A stretch of DNA of 64,000 nucleotides from Arthrobacter pascens (GTDB lineage: Bacteria; Actinomycetota; Actinomycetes; Actinomycetales; Micrococcaceae): positions 2,852,001 through 2,916,000 of the forward strand of contig NZ_JAUSXF010000001.1 in assembly GCF_030816475.1 (NCBI RefSeq), read 5' to 3'. A program made the position numbers and the translations under genes. The notes beneath the pieces are model-generated. The model ran no database searches. It was not told where the DNA came from and was given only the letters and a program-made list of their open reading frames with translations. This document shows positions 7,644-16,328 of the stretch, piece by piece. The stretch's first letter is position 1. Every line of letters starts with the position of its first letter.

Positions 7644-8873
7644 ATGCCGGACTCCCCACTCCTGACCGCCGCGGCAGTTGCCGTCATCGCCCTGGCGGTT
7701 GCCGCCGTCGTGGCCGTGGGACTCAAGGTGCTGCATTCCTTCCGGGCGCTGGGTACCGACGCGGAGCGCGCAACCTACACCACCCTTCATGCGGCATCCG
7801 TAGCGGGGCAGCATCTGCGCTCGGGCCTGAACCCCGCCGGGGCGGCCAAGGCGAGCCGCCAGCTGCGTACCCTGCTCGGGTGCGACGCCCTGGCCATCAC
7901 CGATACAGCCGGCGTGCTCGCCTGGGACGGCGCCGCCGAGGACCTGGAGCTGCGGCTGATGGATCTGGCTGCAGGCGTCCTGGCCGGAGGCAGGACCACC
8001 GTGCTCCACGCGGGTGATCTCGCGGGGACCAATGCGGCTGGCGCAATTCCGGCCGGCCATCTTGCCGGCGTCATCGCTCCCGTCCGGGCAGGCTCGCGCG
8101 TAGTAGGCGTCGTGGCTGCTTTTGCCCCGGCGGCGGGTGCGGGGCTGGTAAGGGCAACGAGCGAAGTTGCGGACTGGGTATCCGTCCAGGTTGAACTGGC
8201 GGAACTTGATGCTTCCCGGACCCTGCTGATGGAAGCGGAAGTGCGGGCGCTGCGGGCCCAGATCAGCCCCCACTTCATCTACAACTCGCTCAACGCCATC
8301 GCGTCGTTCATCAACACCGACCCTGCCAGGGCCCGTGACCTGGTGGTGGAGTTCGCCGATTTCACGAGGTACTCCTTCCGGCGGCACGGCGACTTCACCA
8401 CCCTCGCCGAGGAACTGCGCTGCATCGACCGGTACCTGCTGCTGGAGCGGGCCCGCTTTGGCGACCGGGTGCAGGTAAGCCTGACAATCGCACCGGAGGT
8501 CCTGAGTACGGTGATTCCCTTCCTGAGCCTGCAGCCTCTCGTGGAGAACGCGGTCCGGCACGGGCTGGAGGCCAAGGAAGGCCCGGGCCGCATCAGCATC
8601 ATCGCCAAGGATTCGGGGGCGTTCGCGGAGGTGAGCATCGAGGACGACGGCGTGGGCATGGACCCTGACCGGCTGCGCTCGATGCTGGCCGGACACAGCG
8701 ACGGAGACCATGTGGGACTGCGCAACGTGGACGTCCGGCTCAGGCAGGTGTACGGAGACGACCACGGCTTGGTGATCGAAACCGCGCCAGGCGAAGGAAC
8801 GCTCATCACCATGCGCGTGCCCAAGTCCCAGCCGGGCCACGATACAGAAAAACTTCCGCGTCAACGCAGCTAA
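7644..8873 (+). CDS. LytS/YehU-type sensor histidine kinase
   Basis: 409 aa. One N-terminal membrane helix (about 7-31), a GAF-like sensory region (about 40-185), then a LytS-type kinase. The dimerisation/phosphoacceptor motif is RAQISPHFIYNSLNAIASFI (phosphoacceptor His about 210). The ATPase part has LQPLVENAVRHGLE, EDDGVGMD and GLRNVDVRL. An in-frame ATG at 7557 would add 29 residues without recognisable sequence; the TACGCT box favours 7644. It lies 10 nt upstream of its LytTR regulator. BtsS/YpdA kinases of this family sense pyruvate, so a monocarboxylate signal is plausible given the flanking symporters; that is inference. Confidence 0.9.
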   Translation: MPDSPLLTAAAVAVIALAVAAVVAVGLKVLHSFRALGTDAERATYTTLHAASVAGQHLRSGLNPAGAAKASRQLRTLLGCDALAITDTAGVLAWDGAAEDLELRLMDLAAGVLAGGRTTVLHAGDLAGTNAAGAIPAGHLAGVIAPVRAGSRVVGVVAAFAPAAGAGLVRATSEVADWVSVQVELAELDASRTLLMEAEVRALRAQISPHFIYNSLNAIASFINTDPARARDLVVEFADFTRYSFRRHGDFTTLAEELRCIDRYLLLERARFGDRVQVSLTIAPEVLSTVIPFLSLQPLVENAVRHGLEAKEGPGRISIIAKDSGAFAEVSIEDDGVGMDPDRLRSMLAGHSDGDHVGLRNVDVRLRQVYGDDHGLVIETAPGEGTLITMRVPKSQPGHDTEKLPRQRS

Positions 8874-8883
8874 TGTAGGGACC

Positions 8884-9603
8884 ATGATTAGTGTCCTCGT
8901 CGCTGATGACGAGTTACCGGCCGTGGAGGAACTGGCTTACCTTTTGGGCAGGGACGACCGGATCGGGACCATTCACCGGGCTTCCTCCGGCAGTGAGGCA
9001 TTGCGGGTGCTCACCACGCAGAGCGTCGATGCCGTTTTCCTGGACATCCATATGCCTGCGGTTTCCGGCCTGGACATTGCCCGCGCCATAGCCCGCACGG
9101 GCGACCCTCCGGCGATCGTATTTGTGACGGCGGACGAGGACTGCGCCCTGGAAGCCTTCGAACTGGCCGCCGTGGATTACCTGCTGAAACCTGTCCGTGC
9201 CGAACGGCTGGCCCGCTCGGTGGGCCGGATCAGTGAGCTAATGCGCGACGGCGCGCTGGCACCAGAGATGATTACCGTGGACCAGGGCGGCACCACGCGA
9301 ATGATCAGGCGCGACGACGTCACCTACGTCCAGGCGCAGGGAGACTACGCACGGCTTCACACCACGGACGCCAGCTTCCTGATTAGGGTGCCGCTGGCAG
9401 ATCTTGAGCAGCAGTGGGCGGAGGCCGGCTTTATCCGCATACACCGGTCCTATCTGGTGGCGCTGAAGCACATCACGTCCATGAAGCTCGCAGCAGACAA
9501 GCCGAGCGTCACGGTGGCGGGGGCGGGCCTGCCCATCAGTCGCCGCCACCTTCCCATGGTCAGGGAGAAGCTGGAAGCCACGCGGATCCGGCCGCAGGCA
9601 TGA
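8884..9603 (+). CDS. LytTR family response regulator
   Basis: 239 aa. Receiver domain 1-120 with the acidic pocket DDE near the N terminus and phospho-acceptor Asp54 (AVFLDIHMP), and YLLKPVRAERL at its end. The LytTR DNA-binding domain (about 130-235) has DDVTYVQAQGDYARLHT and FIRIHRSYLVALKHI. It is the partner of the preceding kinase. LytTR proteins bind paired direct repeats; I did not find a convincing pair in the divergent promoter region by eye. Its stop overlaps the next gene's start (ATGA), so the downstream transport genes belong to the same operon. Confidence 0.92.
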   Translation: MISVLVADDELPAVEELAYLLGRDDRIGTIHRASSGSEALRVLTTQSVDAVFLDIHMPAVSGLDIARAIARTGDPPAIVFVTADEDCALEAFELAAVDYLLKPVRAERLARSVGRISELMRDGALAPEMITVDQGGTTRMIRRDDVTYVQAQGDYARLHTTDASFLIRVPLADLEQQWAEAGFIRIHRSYLVALKHITSMKLAADKPSVTVAGAGLPISRRHLPMVREKLEATRIRPQA

Positions 9604-9947
9604 CACGCGTCAGGGTTACAGCCCCCCGGACGGCGGCCCTGCCCGCCAGTGACACGCGTGAGGCGGCTCAGGAATCGGAAGTCGGACAGGTGTTTGTGCG
9701 GTCCCTGATCCGATCCCAGTTGTGGTTGGCACTCGTGGTGGCCGGCGGGTTCCTGCTGGTCCTCTGCGCGTTCGGGCTGCTGGCGGCCGTCCCCGGCCTT
9801 GCCGATGCGCGGGTGGCGGGCATCCCCTTCGATTGGCTGCTGCTCGGCGCCGGCATCTACCCGGTGATAGGCCTCAGCGCCTGGCTCTACATCCGCACCG
9901 CCGCACGTAATGAAGCCAAGTACCGCGATCTGGCGGAGGACCAGTGA
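9600..9947 (+). CDS. Small two-helix membrane protein, probable symporter accessory (DUF485-like position)
   Basis: 115 aa. It has a 35-residue polar N terminus, then two helices (about 41-65, LWLALVVAGGFLLVLCAFGLLAAV, and 74-95, WLLLGAGIYPVIGLSAWLYIR) and a charged tail (AARNEAKYRDLAEDQ). It overlaps the LytTR gene by 4 nt and ends 7 nt before an SSS symporter. Size, topology and position match DUF485 partners, but the sequence has diverged from the 7085-7465 gene. It is therefore probably a second, divergent accessory subunit. Confidence 0.75.
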   Translation: MTRVRVTAPRTAALPASDTREAAQESEVGQVFVRSLIRSQLWLALVVAGGFLLVLCAFGLLAAVPGLADARVAGIPFDWLLLGAGIYPVIGLSAWLYIRTAARNEAKYRDLAEDQ

Positions 9948-9954
9948 GGCTGCC

Positions 9955-11421
9955 ATGAATCCTGCCGTCGGCGTGGCTGCCCTGGCAGTCGTTTCCCTGG
10001 CCACCGCGGGGATCGGTTTCTACGGCCTCCGGATCTCGCGCACGACTGGCGACTTCTACGTGGCCTCCCGTACCGTGCCACCCTGGTGGAACGCTTCGGC
10101 CATCGGCGGTGAGTATCTGTCCGCTGCAAGTTTCCTGGGTGTTGCCGGGCTGATCCTGCTTTCCGGAACGGATGCTCTGTGGTTCCCGGTGGGCTACACC
10201 GCCGGATACCTGATGCTGCTGCTTTTTGTTGCTGCGCCATTGCGGCGTTCCGGCGCCTACACCATCCCGGATTTCACCGAGGCCCGGCTGAATTCCAGGG
10301 CCGTGCGCCGGGTCACCAGTCTGGTGGTGGTTGCCGTGGGTTGGCTGTATGTGGTGCCGCAGCTCCATGGTGCGGCCCTGACCATCAGGATCACCACCGG
10401 CCTGCCGTCGTGGGTGGGATCGGTGGCCGTGGTTGTAGTGGTGTGCCTGACTGTGGTGGCCGGCGGTATGCGTTCCATAACTTTTGTGCAGGCGTTCCAG
10501 TATTGGCTGAAATTGACGGCCCTGGCCGTTCCAGCAGTGTTCATCGCTTTTGTTCTGGCGGGTAACGGAACTCCTTCTGTCGCTCAAGCCTCCACCAATC
10601 CCACCGGGCTCGCTCCTGCCGGGCCCTATCAGAACATCTCCCTGCTGGTGGCGCTGCTCTTCGGGACACTGGGGCTGCCGCACGTCCTGGTGCGGTTCTA
10701 CACCAATCCTGACGGGCACTCTGCGCGGCGCACCACCCTGATCGTGCTGGGGCTCCTGTCTGTCTTTTATCTCTTCCCGACCGTGTACGGGCTGTTGGGA
10801 CGCATTTTTGCACCGGAACTTGCCCGCTCGGGCCAGGCTGATGCCATCGTGCTCCTCCTGCCGGGCCAGTTGCTGGGAGGAGCCGCAGGTGACCTGCTGT
10901 CTGCGTTGGTGGCGGGCGGGGCTTTCGCTGCTTTCCTCTCCACCACCTCCGGCCTTGTAGTGTCCCTGGCTGGTGTCATCAGCCAGGATGTGCTCGGCGG
11001 CAGTGTCCGCGGTTTCCGGCTGGCCGCCGTCACATCGGCTGTTGTCCCGCTGGGTTTCGCCCTCATGACGGACTCACAGGCCCTTGCGGGCAGCGTGGGC
11101 CTGGTGTTCGCCTTCACTGCCTCCACGGTCTGCCCGGTATTGCTGCTGGGCATCTGGTGGCGGGGCCTCACAGACGTTGGTGCCATTTCCGGCATGGTGA
11201 CCGGCGGCCTGCTCTGTGGCGGTGCCATGATCTTCGGAGCAGCGGTGGGGGCTGCCCGCACCCCCTTCTGGCTGGCCCAACCCGCCGCGTGGACCGTGCC
11301 CGCTGCCTTCGCGGTGATGGTTATCGTCTCGCTCGCCACGAAGGGGCGTGTGCCGGGAACGATGCCGCGCATCATGACCCGTCTGCACACGCCTGAACGG
11401 CCCCTCGTCACGGAACGCTGA
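9955..11421 (+). CDS. Sodium:solute symporter, acetate/monocarboxylate type, second copy
   Basis: 488 aa SSS-family permease with about 13 helices. YVASRTVPPWWNASAIGGEY, then LPHVLVRFYTNPDGHSARRT mirror the first symporter at 5472-7088. Start ATG at 9955 is preceded by GGAGGACCAGTGAGG. It is the last gene of the kinase-regulator-accessory-symporter operon. The two symporters are clearly paralogous but distinct in loops and termini, suggesting different substrates or affinities. Substrate is inferred from family only. Confidence 0.9.
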   Translation: MNPAVGVAALAVVSLATAGIGFYGLRISRTTGDFYVASRTVPPWWNASAIGGEYLSAASFLGVAGLILLSGTDALWFPVGYTAGYLMLLLFVAAPLRRSGAYTIPDFTEARLNSRAVRRVTSLVVVAVGWLYVVPQLHGAALTIRITTGLPSWVGSVAVVVVVCLTVVAGGMRSITFVQAFQYWLKLTALAVPAVFIAFVLAGNGTPSVAQASTNPTGLAPAGPYQNISLLVALLFGTLGLPHVLVRFYTNPDGHSARRTTLIVLGLLSVFYLFPTVYGLLGRIFAPELARSGQADAIVLLLPGQLLGGAAGDLLSALVAGGAFAAFLSTTSGLVVSLAGVISQDVLGGSVRGFRLAAVTSAVVPLGFALMTDSQALAGSVGLVFAFTASTVCPVLLLGIWWRGLTDVGAISGMVTGGLLCGGAMIFGAAVGAARTPFWLAQPAAWTVPAAFAVMVIVSLATKGRVPGTMPRIMTRLHTPERPLVTER

Positions 11422-11494
11422 GTGCTGGTCCGTCCGATACAGCTGGCGCTGATAGGCCCTCGCGCTGCGGTGCCTGAGGGGGGAGAATTGCCGC

Positions 11495-12196
11495 ATGTCC
11501 ACTCAGGACCGAGGCCCGCTCCCCGAACGGCAGGAAAGTCACCAGGAGGTCATCCCGCCGTCCGTCCGGGCGCAGCTGCTGGCGACTGAGCACTGGAGCC
11601 TGCTTGCCTCCCGCAGCACCACGCAGGGTGAGGTGCTGACGCGGATCAGCATGTTTCTGACCTTCACCTCGGCAAGCCTGGTGAGCGTGGCCCTGGTGGG
11701 CCAGGCTACAAGGTTCTCGGACATGTTCATCCTGCTCGCGGTTGTTGTCCTGGGCATCGATGTGCTGATCGGCTGCCTGACTCAGGTGCGCGTGTTGAAC
11801 GTCGCGATAGAAGACCTGATGTACGTTGTGGCGATGAACCGTCTTCGCGCGGCCTACGTCGAACTTGATCCCGGCATTGCTCCGTACCTGATGGCTGCCC
11901 GTTTCGACGACGAAGCGGGCTCCCGTCAGACGTATTTCTTTCTTGGACACCGCAGCATGTTCAGCCATGTGGCGGGAAGCAGCATGGTGTTCATTAACAC
12001 CGCGAACACAGCGCTACTTGCGATCCTGCTGGGCCTGCTCACATCACTGCTCGGAGCCAGCACCGCCACGGCCGTAACCGTGGGCATCGTCTGCGGGATT
12101 GGCTACTTCACCGCCTCATCCATGTACGGCAACCGGCTCTACAGGGCGGCGTGGCGAAGCTTCACACCACTTTCGCCGACGCCGGGCGGGAGCTGA
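11495..12196 (+). CDS. Hypothetical four-helix membrane protein
   Basis: 233 aa. A polar N terminus (about 50 aa, with LLATEHWSLLASRSTTQGEVLTRI) precedes paired helices near 53-70 and 76-95. A long cytoplasmic loop of about 70 residues (RLRAAYVELDPGIAPYLMAA) leads to a second pair near 168-190 and 192-208. The organisation recalls small membrane proteins related to SLATT/DUF2721 domains, but no firm assignment is possible. It follows the symporter by about 70 nt and may be transcribed separately. Confidence 0.65.
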   Translation: MSTQDRGPLPERQESHQEVIPPSVRAQLLATEHWSLLASRSTTQGEVLTRISMFLTFTSASLVSVALVGQATRFSDMFILLAVVVLGIDVLIGCLTQVRVLNVAIEDLMYVVAMNRLRAAYVELDPGIAPYLMAARFDDEAGSRQTYFFLGHRSMFSHVAGSSMVFINTANTALLAILLGLLTSLLGASTATAVTVGIVCGIGYFTASSMYGNRLYRAAWRSFTPLSPTPGGS

Positions 12197-12217
12197 ACCC
12201 GGACCCTCAGCCGCGCG

Positions 12218-12802
12218 TCAGTCGATGGCAGCCATCAGCTCAACCACCCGGTCCAGGAACGCGTCAACCTGGTTTTCCTCGTACCCGTCATGACCCACGG
12301 CAGGCCGGAAAACCGCCCTGCGGACGTTGTCAACGCTGAGCGGCTTGTCCTCCTCAAGGTAGCCGATCAGGTCACGGCAGAGATTGTCCACGTCTACGGT
12401 GTTGTAGCTGCGGATCTTCTTCTTCGACGGGCGGCGGAAGCGTTCGCCGTCGGGCCTGTGCAGCCGTCCGCGCAGGATGCCGGAGAGCTGTCCGATGTCG
12501 CGCAGCCATGCTTCCTCGCCGCTGGAGGCGATCAGTTCGTCCCGCTCGCGGCGGGCGAAGGCGTCCTCGAGCCTGTCCAGCGCTGCGTCTACCACAGACG
12601 CCGAGTAGCCGCCTTTGACGGGATCAAAGCTGACGCTTCGGACGTCGGCGCTCCCGATGGCATGGACGGCCGCATTCGGCGTCTCAAGGGACACGCGGGC
12701 GCGCTGGAGGAACTGGTCCACCTGCTTGGCGTTGTAGCCGTACTCACTGCGCTGCACGCGTTCAAAGGACGCGGGAATCTGCCGTTGGAAATCCACTGCC
12801 AC
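12218..12802 (-). CDS. DivIVA-domain protein with repeated DivIVA motifs
   Basis: 194 aa from the GTG at 12802, with GAAGGA 7-8 nt upstream. DivIVA/Wag31 proteins mark cell poles and division sites in actinobacteria. The protein contains repeated units of the form GY-x4-VD-x2-L: YGYNAKQVDQFLQRA (about 22-36), GGYSASVVDAALDRL (about 64-78), SYNTVDVDNLCRDLI (about 130-144) and DGYEENQVDAFLDRV (about 172-186). Two are preceded by the usual VxxVxF strand. The long coiled coil of Wag31 is absent. It is downstream of cdsA on the same strand but has its own candidate promoter (TATACT at 12847-12852). Function beyond polar or septal binding is not known. Confidence 0.85.
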   Translation of the reverse strand: MAVDFQRQIPASFERVQRSEYGYNAKQVDQFLQRARVSLETPNAAVHAIGSADVRSVSFDPVKGGYSASVVDAALDRLEDAFARRERDELIASSGEEAWLRDIGQLSGILRGRLHRPDGERFRRPSKKKIRSYNTVDVDNLCRDLIGYLEEDKPLSVDNVRRAVFRPAVGHDGYEENQVDAFLDRVVELMAAID

Positions 12803-12846
12803 TTTATGTTCCTTCAATGTTCTTCGGCCGGGGTCGGTGTCGCACC

Positions 12847-12852
12847 AGTATA
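12847..12852 (-). promoter_or_regulatory. Candidate -10 box TATACT for the DivIVA-repeat gene
   Basis: The minus strand reads AATATACTGG, a near-consensus -10 (TATACT), 45 nt upstream of the GTG at 12802. The -35 region is not convincing. It would let the DivIVA-repeat gene be transcribed independently of cdsA. Confidence 0.45.
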
Positions 12853-12891
12853 TTGGCGGCCCCGGGGATTCTACTGGCGTTGCGGGTCGGG

Positions 12892-13815
12892 TCAGGCTCC
12901 AGCGACGAACCCGTAGAGGACAATCGCTACGGGCGAGGCGAAAACGATGGAGTCCAGCCGGTCCATCACCCCACCGTGACCGGGGAGGATGCTGCTCATG
13001 TCCTTGATCCCCAGCTCGCGCTTGACCATTGACTCGGCGAGGTCGCCGGCAGTGGATGCCGCGACAAGGCCGACGGCCAGGACCACGCCCACCCACCAGG
13101 GCTTGTCCAGGAGGAAGATGCTGGCCAGGACGCCGATCAGTATGGCGCCGGCGATGGAGCCGGCAAACCCTTCCCAGGACTTCTTCGGGCTGATCTTGGG
13201 CGCCATCGGGTGTTTCCCCAGCGACGCGCCCACCAGGTAGCCGAAGGTGTCGTTGGAGACCACCAGCAGCAGCATGACGGCCACTTCCCAGGCCCCGTGC
13301 GGGACGGTTCCGCCCGGCCACAGGCCAAGCGGGGTGGCTGCTCCTGAAGCATGGAGCGGCAAGGCGGCAAAGCTGATGAAAAAAGGAACCCAGCCGAGGG
13401 TGAAGACACCGGCGAAGATGCTGTTGGCCGACCCTGCCGCGCTTTCGACCGAACGCCAGAGCAGCACGGCCACGCAGCTGAGGAGCATGGCGAAAAGAAG
13501 GCTCTCCAGCCCGCCGAAGTACGCGGCAAAGGGCATGGCCACTGTCCCGGTCATGACCGGGACAATGGGCATCCGGGTCCCGTTCGCCTCAAGGGCGCGG
13601 AAGATCTCCCACACTCCGAAGACAGCAAAGGTGGTGGTGATGGCAACGAAGCCGAGCGGGAGGAAGAGCAGTCCGCAAAGGACCGCGATGAGCATGGCCA
13701 GCCCCACCACCGTCGCCGCCGGAAGGTTCCGCCCGGCCTTCGGTGTCGGGTTGCTTCGGGGCAGCTTTCCCCTCGTGCGCGCCCGTTGTGCGGGTGCCTG
13801 CTCTGCCTGGCTCAT
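12892..13815 (-). CDS. cdsA: Phosphatidate cytidylyltransferase
   Basis: Makes CDP-diacylglycerol from phosphatidic acid and CTP, the branch point to all phospholipids. 307 aa with about eight membrane helices. The C-terminal signature is complete: GDLAESMVKRELGIKDMSS followed by ILPGHGGVMDRLDS (KD, PGHGG and DRLD metal/substrate residues). The first 30 residues are a basic cytoplasmic tail. Its ATG overlaps the frr stop by one base (TGATG), continuing the conserved rpsB-tsf-pyrH-frr-cdsA order. Confidence 0.95.
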   Translation of the reverse strand: MSQAEQAPAQRARTRGKLPRSNPTPKAGRNLPAATVVGLAMLIAVLCGLLFLPLGFVAITTTFAVFGVWEIFRALEANGTRMPIVPVMTGTVAMPFAAYFGGLESLLFAMLLSCVAVLLWRSVESAAGSANSIFAGVFTLGWVPFFISFAALPLHASGAATPLGLWPGGTVPHGAWEVAVMLLLVVSNDTFGYLVGASLGKHPMAPKISPKKSWEGFAGSIAGAILIGVLASIFLLDKPWWVGVVLAVGLVAASTAGDLAESMVKRELGIKDMSSILPGHGGVMDRLDSIVFASPVAIVLYGFVAGA

Positions 13816-14372
13816 CAGACTTCGAGCAGCTCCGCTTCCTTGCGCTTGAGCAGCTCGTCGATGCCGTCCACGTGGGACTTGGTGAGGGCGTCGAGTTCCT
13901 TCTCCGCACGGCTGCCTTCATCTTCGCCGGCCTCGCCGTCCTTGACCAGCCTGTCCAGGGTTTCCTTCGCCTTGCGCCGGATGTTCCGGATGGAGATCTT
14001 CGCGTCCTCGCCCTTGGTCTTGACGATCTTGACGTATTCCTTGCGGCGTTCCTGGGTCAGGTCCGGGATGGTGATCCGGATGACGTTGCCGTCGTTGGAC
14101 GGGTTGGCGCCGACCTCGGAGTCGCTGAGGGCGCGTTCGATGTCCCGCAGTGCGGTCTTGTCAAAGGGCGTAATGAGGATGGTGCGGGCATCCGGAATGG
14201 CGAAGGACGCGAGCTGCTGCAGCGGGGTGGGTGAGCCGTAGTAATCCACCAGGACCTTGTTGTAAAGGCCCGGGTTGGCCCGCCCCGTACGGATCGAGGC
14301 GAAGTCTTCCTTGGCTACCTCAACAGCCTTGTCCATCTTGTCCTCGGCTTCGAGCAAGGTATCTTCGATCAC
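13815..14372 (-). CDS. frr: Ribosome recycling factor
   Basis: Releases mRNA and tRNA from the post-termination ribosome together with EF-G. 185 aa, exactly the family size. It begins [34 protein letters not shown] in three-helix style; the core [21 protein letters not shown] and [16 protein letters not shown] are highly conserved. It follows pyrH by 126 nt and overlaps cdsA. Confidence 0.97.
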   Translation of the reverse strand: MIEDTLLEAEDKMDKAVEVAKEDFASIRTGRANPGLYNKVLVDYYGSPTPLQQLASFAIPDARTILITPFDKTALRDIERALSDSEVGANPSNDGNVIRITIPDLTQERRKEYVKIVKTKGEDAKISIRNIRRKAKETLDRLVKDGEAGEDEGSRAEKELDALTKSHVDGIDELLKRKEAELLEV

Positions 14373-14498
14373 GGTCTCTCCTCAGAAGTTGGTGCAGTCC
14401 GGGATGCCGGGTCCATGCACAAATCGTGGTTCAGTGTTCCTGGTTCCATCCCTGCTCCGTTGCCGGAAGGGAGCGTCCTCAAAACATCCTAGCTGTAG

Positions 14499-15236
14499 CT
14501 AGGCGGTCACCAGCGTGCCCAGCTTCTCGCCGAGGATGGCGCGGGTGACGTTCCCTTCGCCTTCCATGCCGAAGACAACCATGGAGAGGTTGTTGTCCTT
14601 GCACATGGTCATCGCTGTCTGGTCCATGACCCGGATGTCGCGACGCAGGGCGTCGTCGTAGCTGAGGGTTTCCAGCCTCTCGGCGGTGGGATCAGTCTTG
14701 GGATCGGCGGTGTAAACGGCGTCAACACCGCTCTTGGCCATGAGTACGACGTCCGCGTGGACTTCCAGTGCCCGCTGGGCGGCCACTGTGTCCGTGGAGA
14801 AGTAAGGGAGACCGGCGCCGGCACCGAAGATGACCACGCGGCCTTTCTCCATGTGCCGGATGGCGCGGCGGGGAATGTAGGCTTCGGCGACCTGGCCCAT
14901 GGTGATGGCGCTCTGGACCCGGGTTTCAACGCCGGCCTGCTCCAGGAAGTCCTGCAGCGCCAGGCAGTTCATGACGGTTCCGAGCATGCCCATGTAGTCC
15001 GCCCGCGAGCGGTCCATGCCGCTCTGGGAGAGTTCGGCACCGCGGAAGAAGTTGCCTCCGCCGACGACGATGGCAACTTCGACTTCCGGAACGGCGGCGG
15101 CGATCTGTTTGGCTACGTCGCGGACGGTGTCGGGATCAACGCCAAGCTTTCCACCGCCGAAGACCTCACCGGACAGCTTGAGGAGAACGCGGCGCCTGGT
15201 CTTCTCCGGCTGGACTGAAGTGTTGACGGCTTCCAT
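14499..15236 (-). CDS. pyrH: UMP kinase
   Basis: Phosphorylates UMP to UDP; hexameric amino-acid-kinase fold. 245 aa. Motifs are [10 protein letters not shown] (phosphate loop lysine), [20 protein letters not shown] (UMP/GTP region), [21 protein letters not shown] and [19 protein letters not shown]. It lies between tsf and frr as in most actinobacteria, but the tsf terminator (15317-15355) implies a separate promoter in 15237-15316. Confidence 0.97.
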   Translation of the reverse strand: MEAVNTSVQPEKTRRRVLLKLSGEVFGGGKLGVDPDTVRDVAKQIAAAVPEVEVAIVVGGGNFFRGAELSQSGMDRSRADYMGMLGTVMNCLALQDFLEQAGVETRVQSAITMGQVAEAYIPRRAIRHMEKGRVVIFGAGAGLPYFSTDTVAAQRALEVHADVVLMAKSGVDAVYTADPKTDPTAERLETLSYDDALRRDIRVMDQTAMTMCKDNNLSMVVFGMEGEGNVTRAILGEKLGTLVTA

Positions 15237-15316
15237 GGTGCCTTCCCGTTGTTTTACTCTGAGCTAGGTTATCGTGCCGGGGGGCCAAAGGTCTCATCTG
15301 ACGTTTAGCCCGTGCA

Positions 15317-15355
15317 TGCAAAAGGGGCGGCCACCGAAGTGGCCACCCCCTTGCA
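15317..15355 (-). terminator. Rho-independent terminator of rpsB-tsf
   Basis: On the minus strand, 8 nt after the tsf stop, a stem GGGGGTGGCCAC closes with a TTCG tetraloop on GTGGCCGCCCC and is followed by TTTT. The flanking TGCAA/TTGCA extends the stem. Confidence 0.88.
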
Positions 15356-15362
15356 GTTTCGA

Positions 15363-16199
15363 CTAGGAGCCGACGCGGAAACGCGCGAATGCGGTCGGCT
15401 TGACGCCAGCCTCTTCGAGGACCTGCGCCACGGACTTCTTGGCATCCTTGGCGAATGCCTGGTCTACCAGGACCTCGCCCTTGTAGAAGCCCGTCACGCG
15501 GCCTTCCACAATCTTGGTGAGGGCTGCCTCGGGCTTGCCTTCAGCCTTGGCGGTCTCTTCGGCAATGCGGCGCTCGGACTCGACCAGCTCGGACGGAACG
15601 TCTTCGCGGGTCAGGTAGTTCGGCGCCATGGCGGCAACATGGACGGCGACGTCGTGTGCGGCGGTGGTAGCGGCTTCGCCTTCACCGTCGACAGCGAACA
15701 GAACGCCGACCTGGGCCGGGAGGTCCTTGGACGTCTTGTGCAGGTAGGCGTCAACCGTGCCGCCCTCGATGCGGGAGATGCGGCGGACGACAACCTTTTC
15801 GCCCAGGACAGCGCCCTCTTCGACGACGACCTCGGACAGCGGCTTGCCGTCAACAGCGGTTGCCAGCAGGGTGTCGAGGTCGGCTGCGCCGGACTCCACA
15901 GCCACGGCCAGGACCTTGTCGGCCAGCTGGATGAACTTGTCGGCTTTGGCAACGAAGTCAGTCTCGCAGTTGACCTCGATCATCACGCCGACACCGTTGG
16001 TGACCTTGGCAGCGACCAGGCCCTCGGCGGTGGAACGGCCTTCGCGCTTGGTGGCGCCCTTCAGGCCCTTGATGCGGATGATTTCGATGGCCTTCTCGGC
16101 GTCACCGTTGGCTTCGTCAAGAGCCTTCTTGACATCCATCATGCCGGCGCCGGTGCGCTCGCGCAGAGCCTTGATATCAGCGGCAGTGTAGTTCGCCAT
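15363..16199 (-). CDS. tsf: Elongation factor Ts
   Basis: Nucleotide exchange factor for EF-Tu. 278 aa. It opens MANYTAADIKALRERTGAGMMDVKKAL (UBA-like N domain), then GVMIEVNCETDFVAKAD, the EF-Ts signature that pries Mg2+ from EF-Tu (about residues 75-90). The C-terminal part ends FARFRVGS. It is co-transcribed with rpsB, 129 nt upstream. Confidence 0.97.
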   Translation of the reverse strand: MANYTAADIKALRERTGAGMMDVKKALDEANGDAEKAIEIIRIKGLKGATKREGRSTAEGLVAAKVTNGVGVMIEVNCETDFVAKADKFIQLADKVLAVAVESGAADLDTLLATAVDGKPLSEVVVEEGAVLGEKVVVRRISRIEGGTVDAYLHKTSKDLPAQVGVLFAVDGEGEAATTAAHDVAVHVAAMAPNYLTREDVPSELVESERRIAEETAKAEGKPEAALTKIVEGRVTGFYKGEVLVDQAFAKDAKKSVAQVLEEAGVKPTAFARFRVGS

Positions 16200-16240
16200 G
16201 TGAACCCCTCTGTCTAGAAAATTTATGTGGTGTACGGACC

Positions 16241-16279
16241 GACAGGACGGCGGCCCACGAGGTGAGCCGCCATCCTGTC
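16241..16279 (-). promoter_or_regulatory. Stem-loop between rpsB and tsf
   Basis: Arms 16241-16253 and 16267-16279 pair over 13 bp with one mismatch (GACAGGA...TCCTGTC). There is no adjacent T-run, though AT-rich sequence follows nearer tsf. It could be an attenuator, an RNase site or a partial terminator setting the rpsB:tsf ratio. Confidence 0.55.
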
Positions 16280-16328
16280 AGGTGCTCCTGCGCTGCGGGC
16301 AGCGCCGGAAAATCCGGATGTACTTGTG

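Noticed and set aside
12218..13321. 367-codon version of the DivIVA gene
   Set aside because: The first 173 codons overlap cdsA out of frame; the true start is the GTG at 12802 with a ribosome site.
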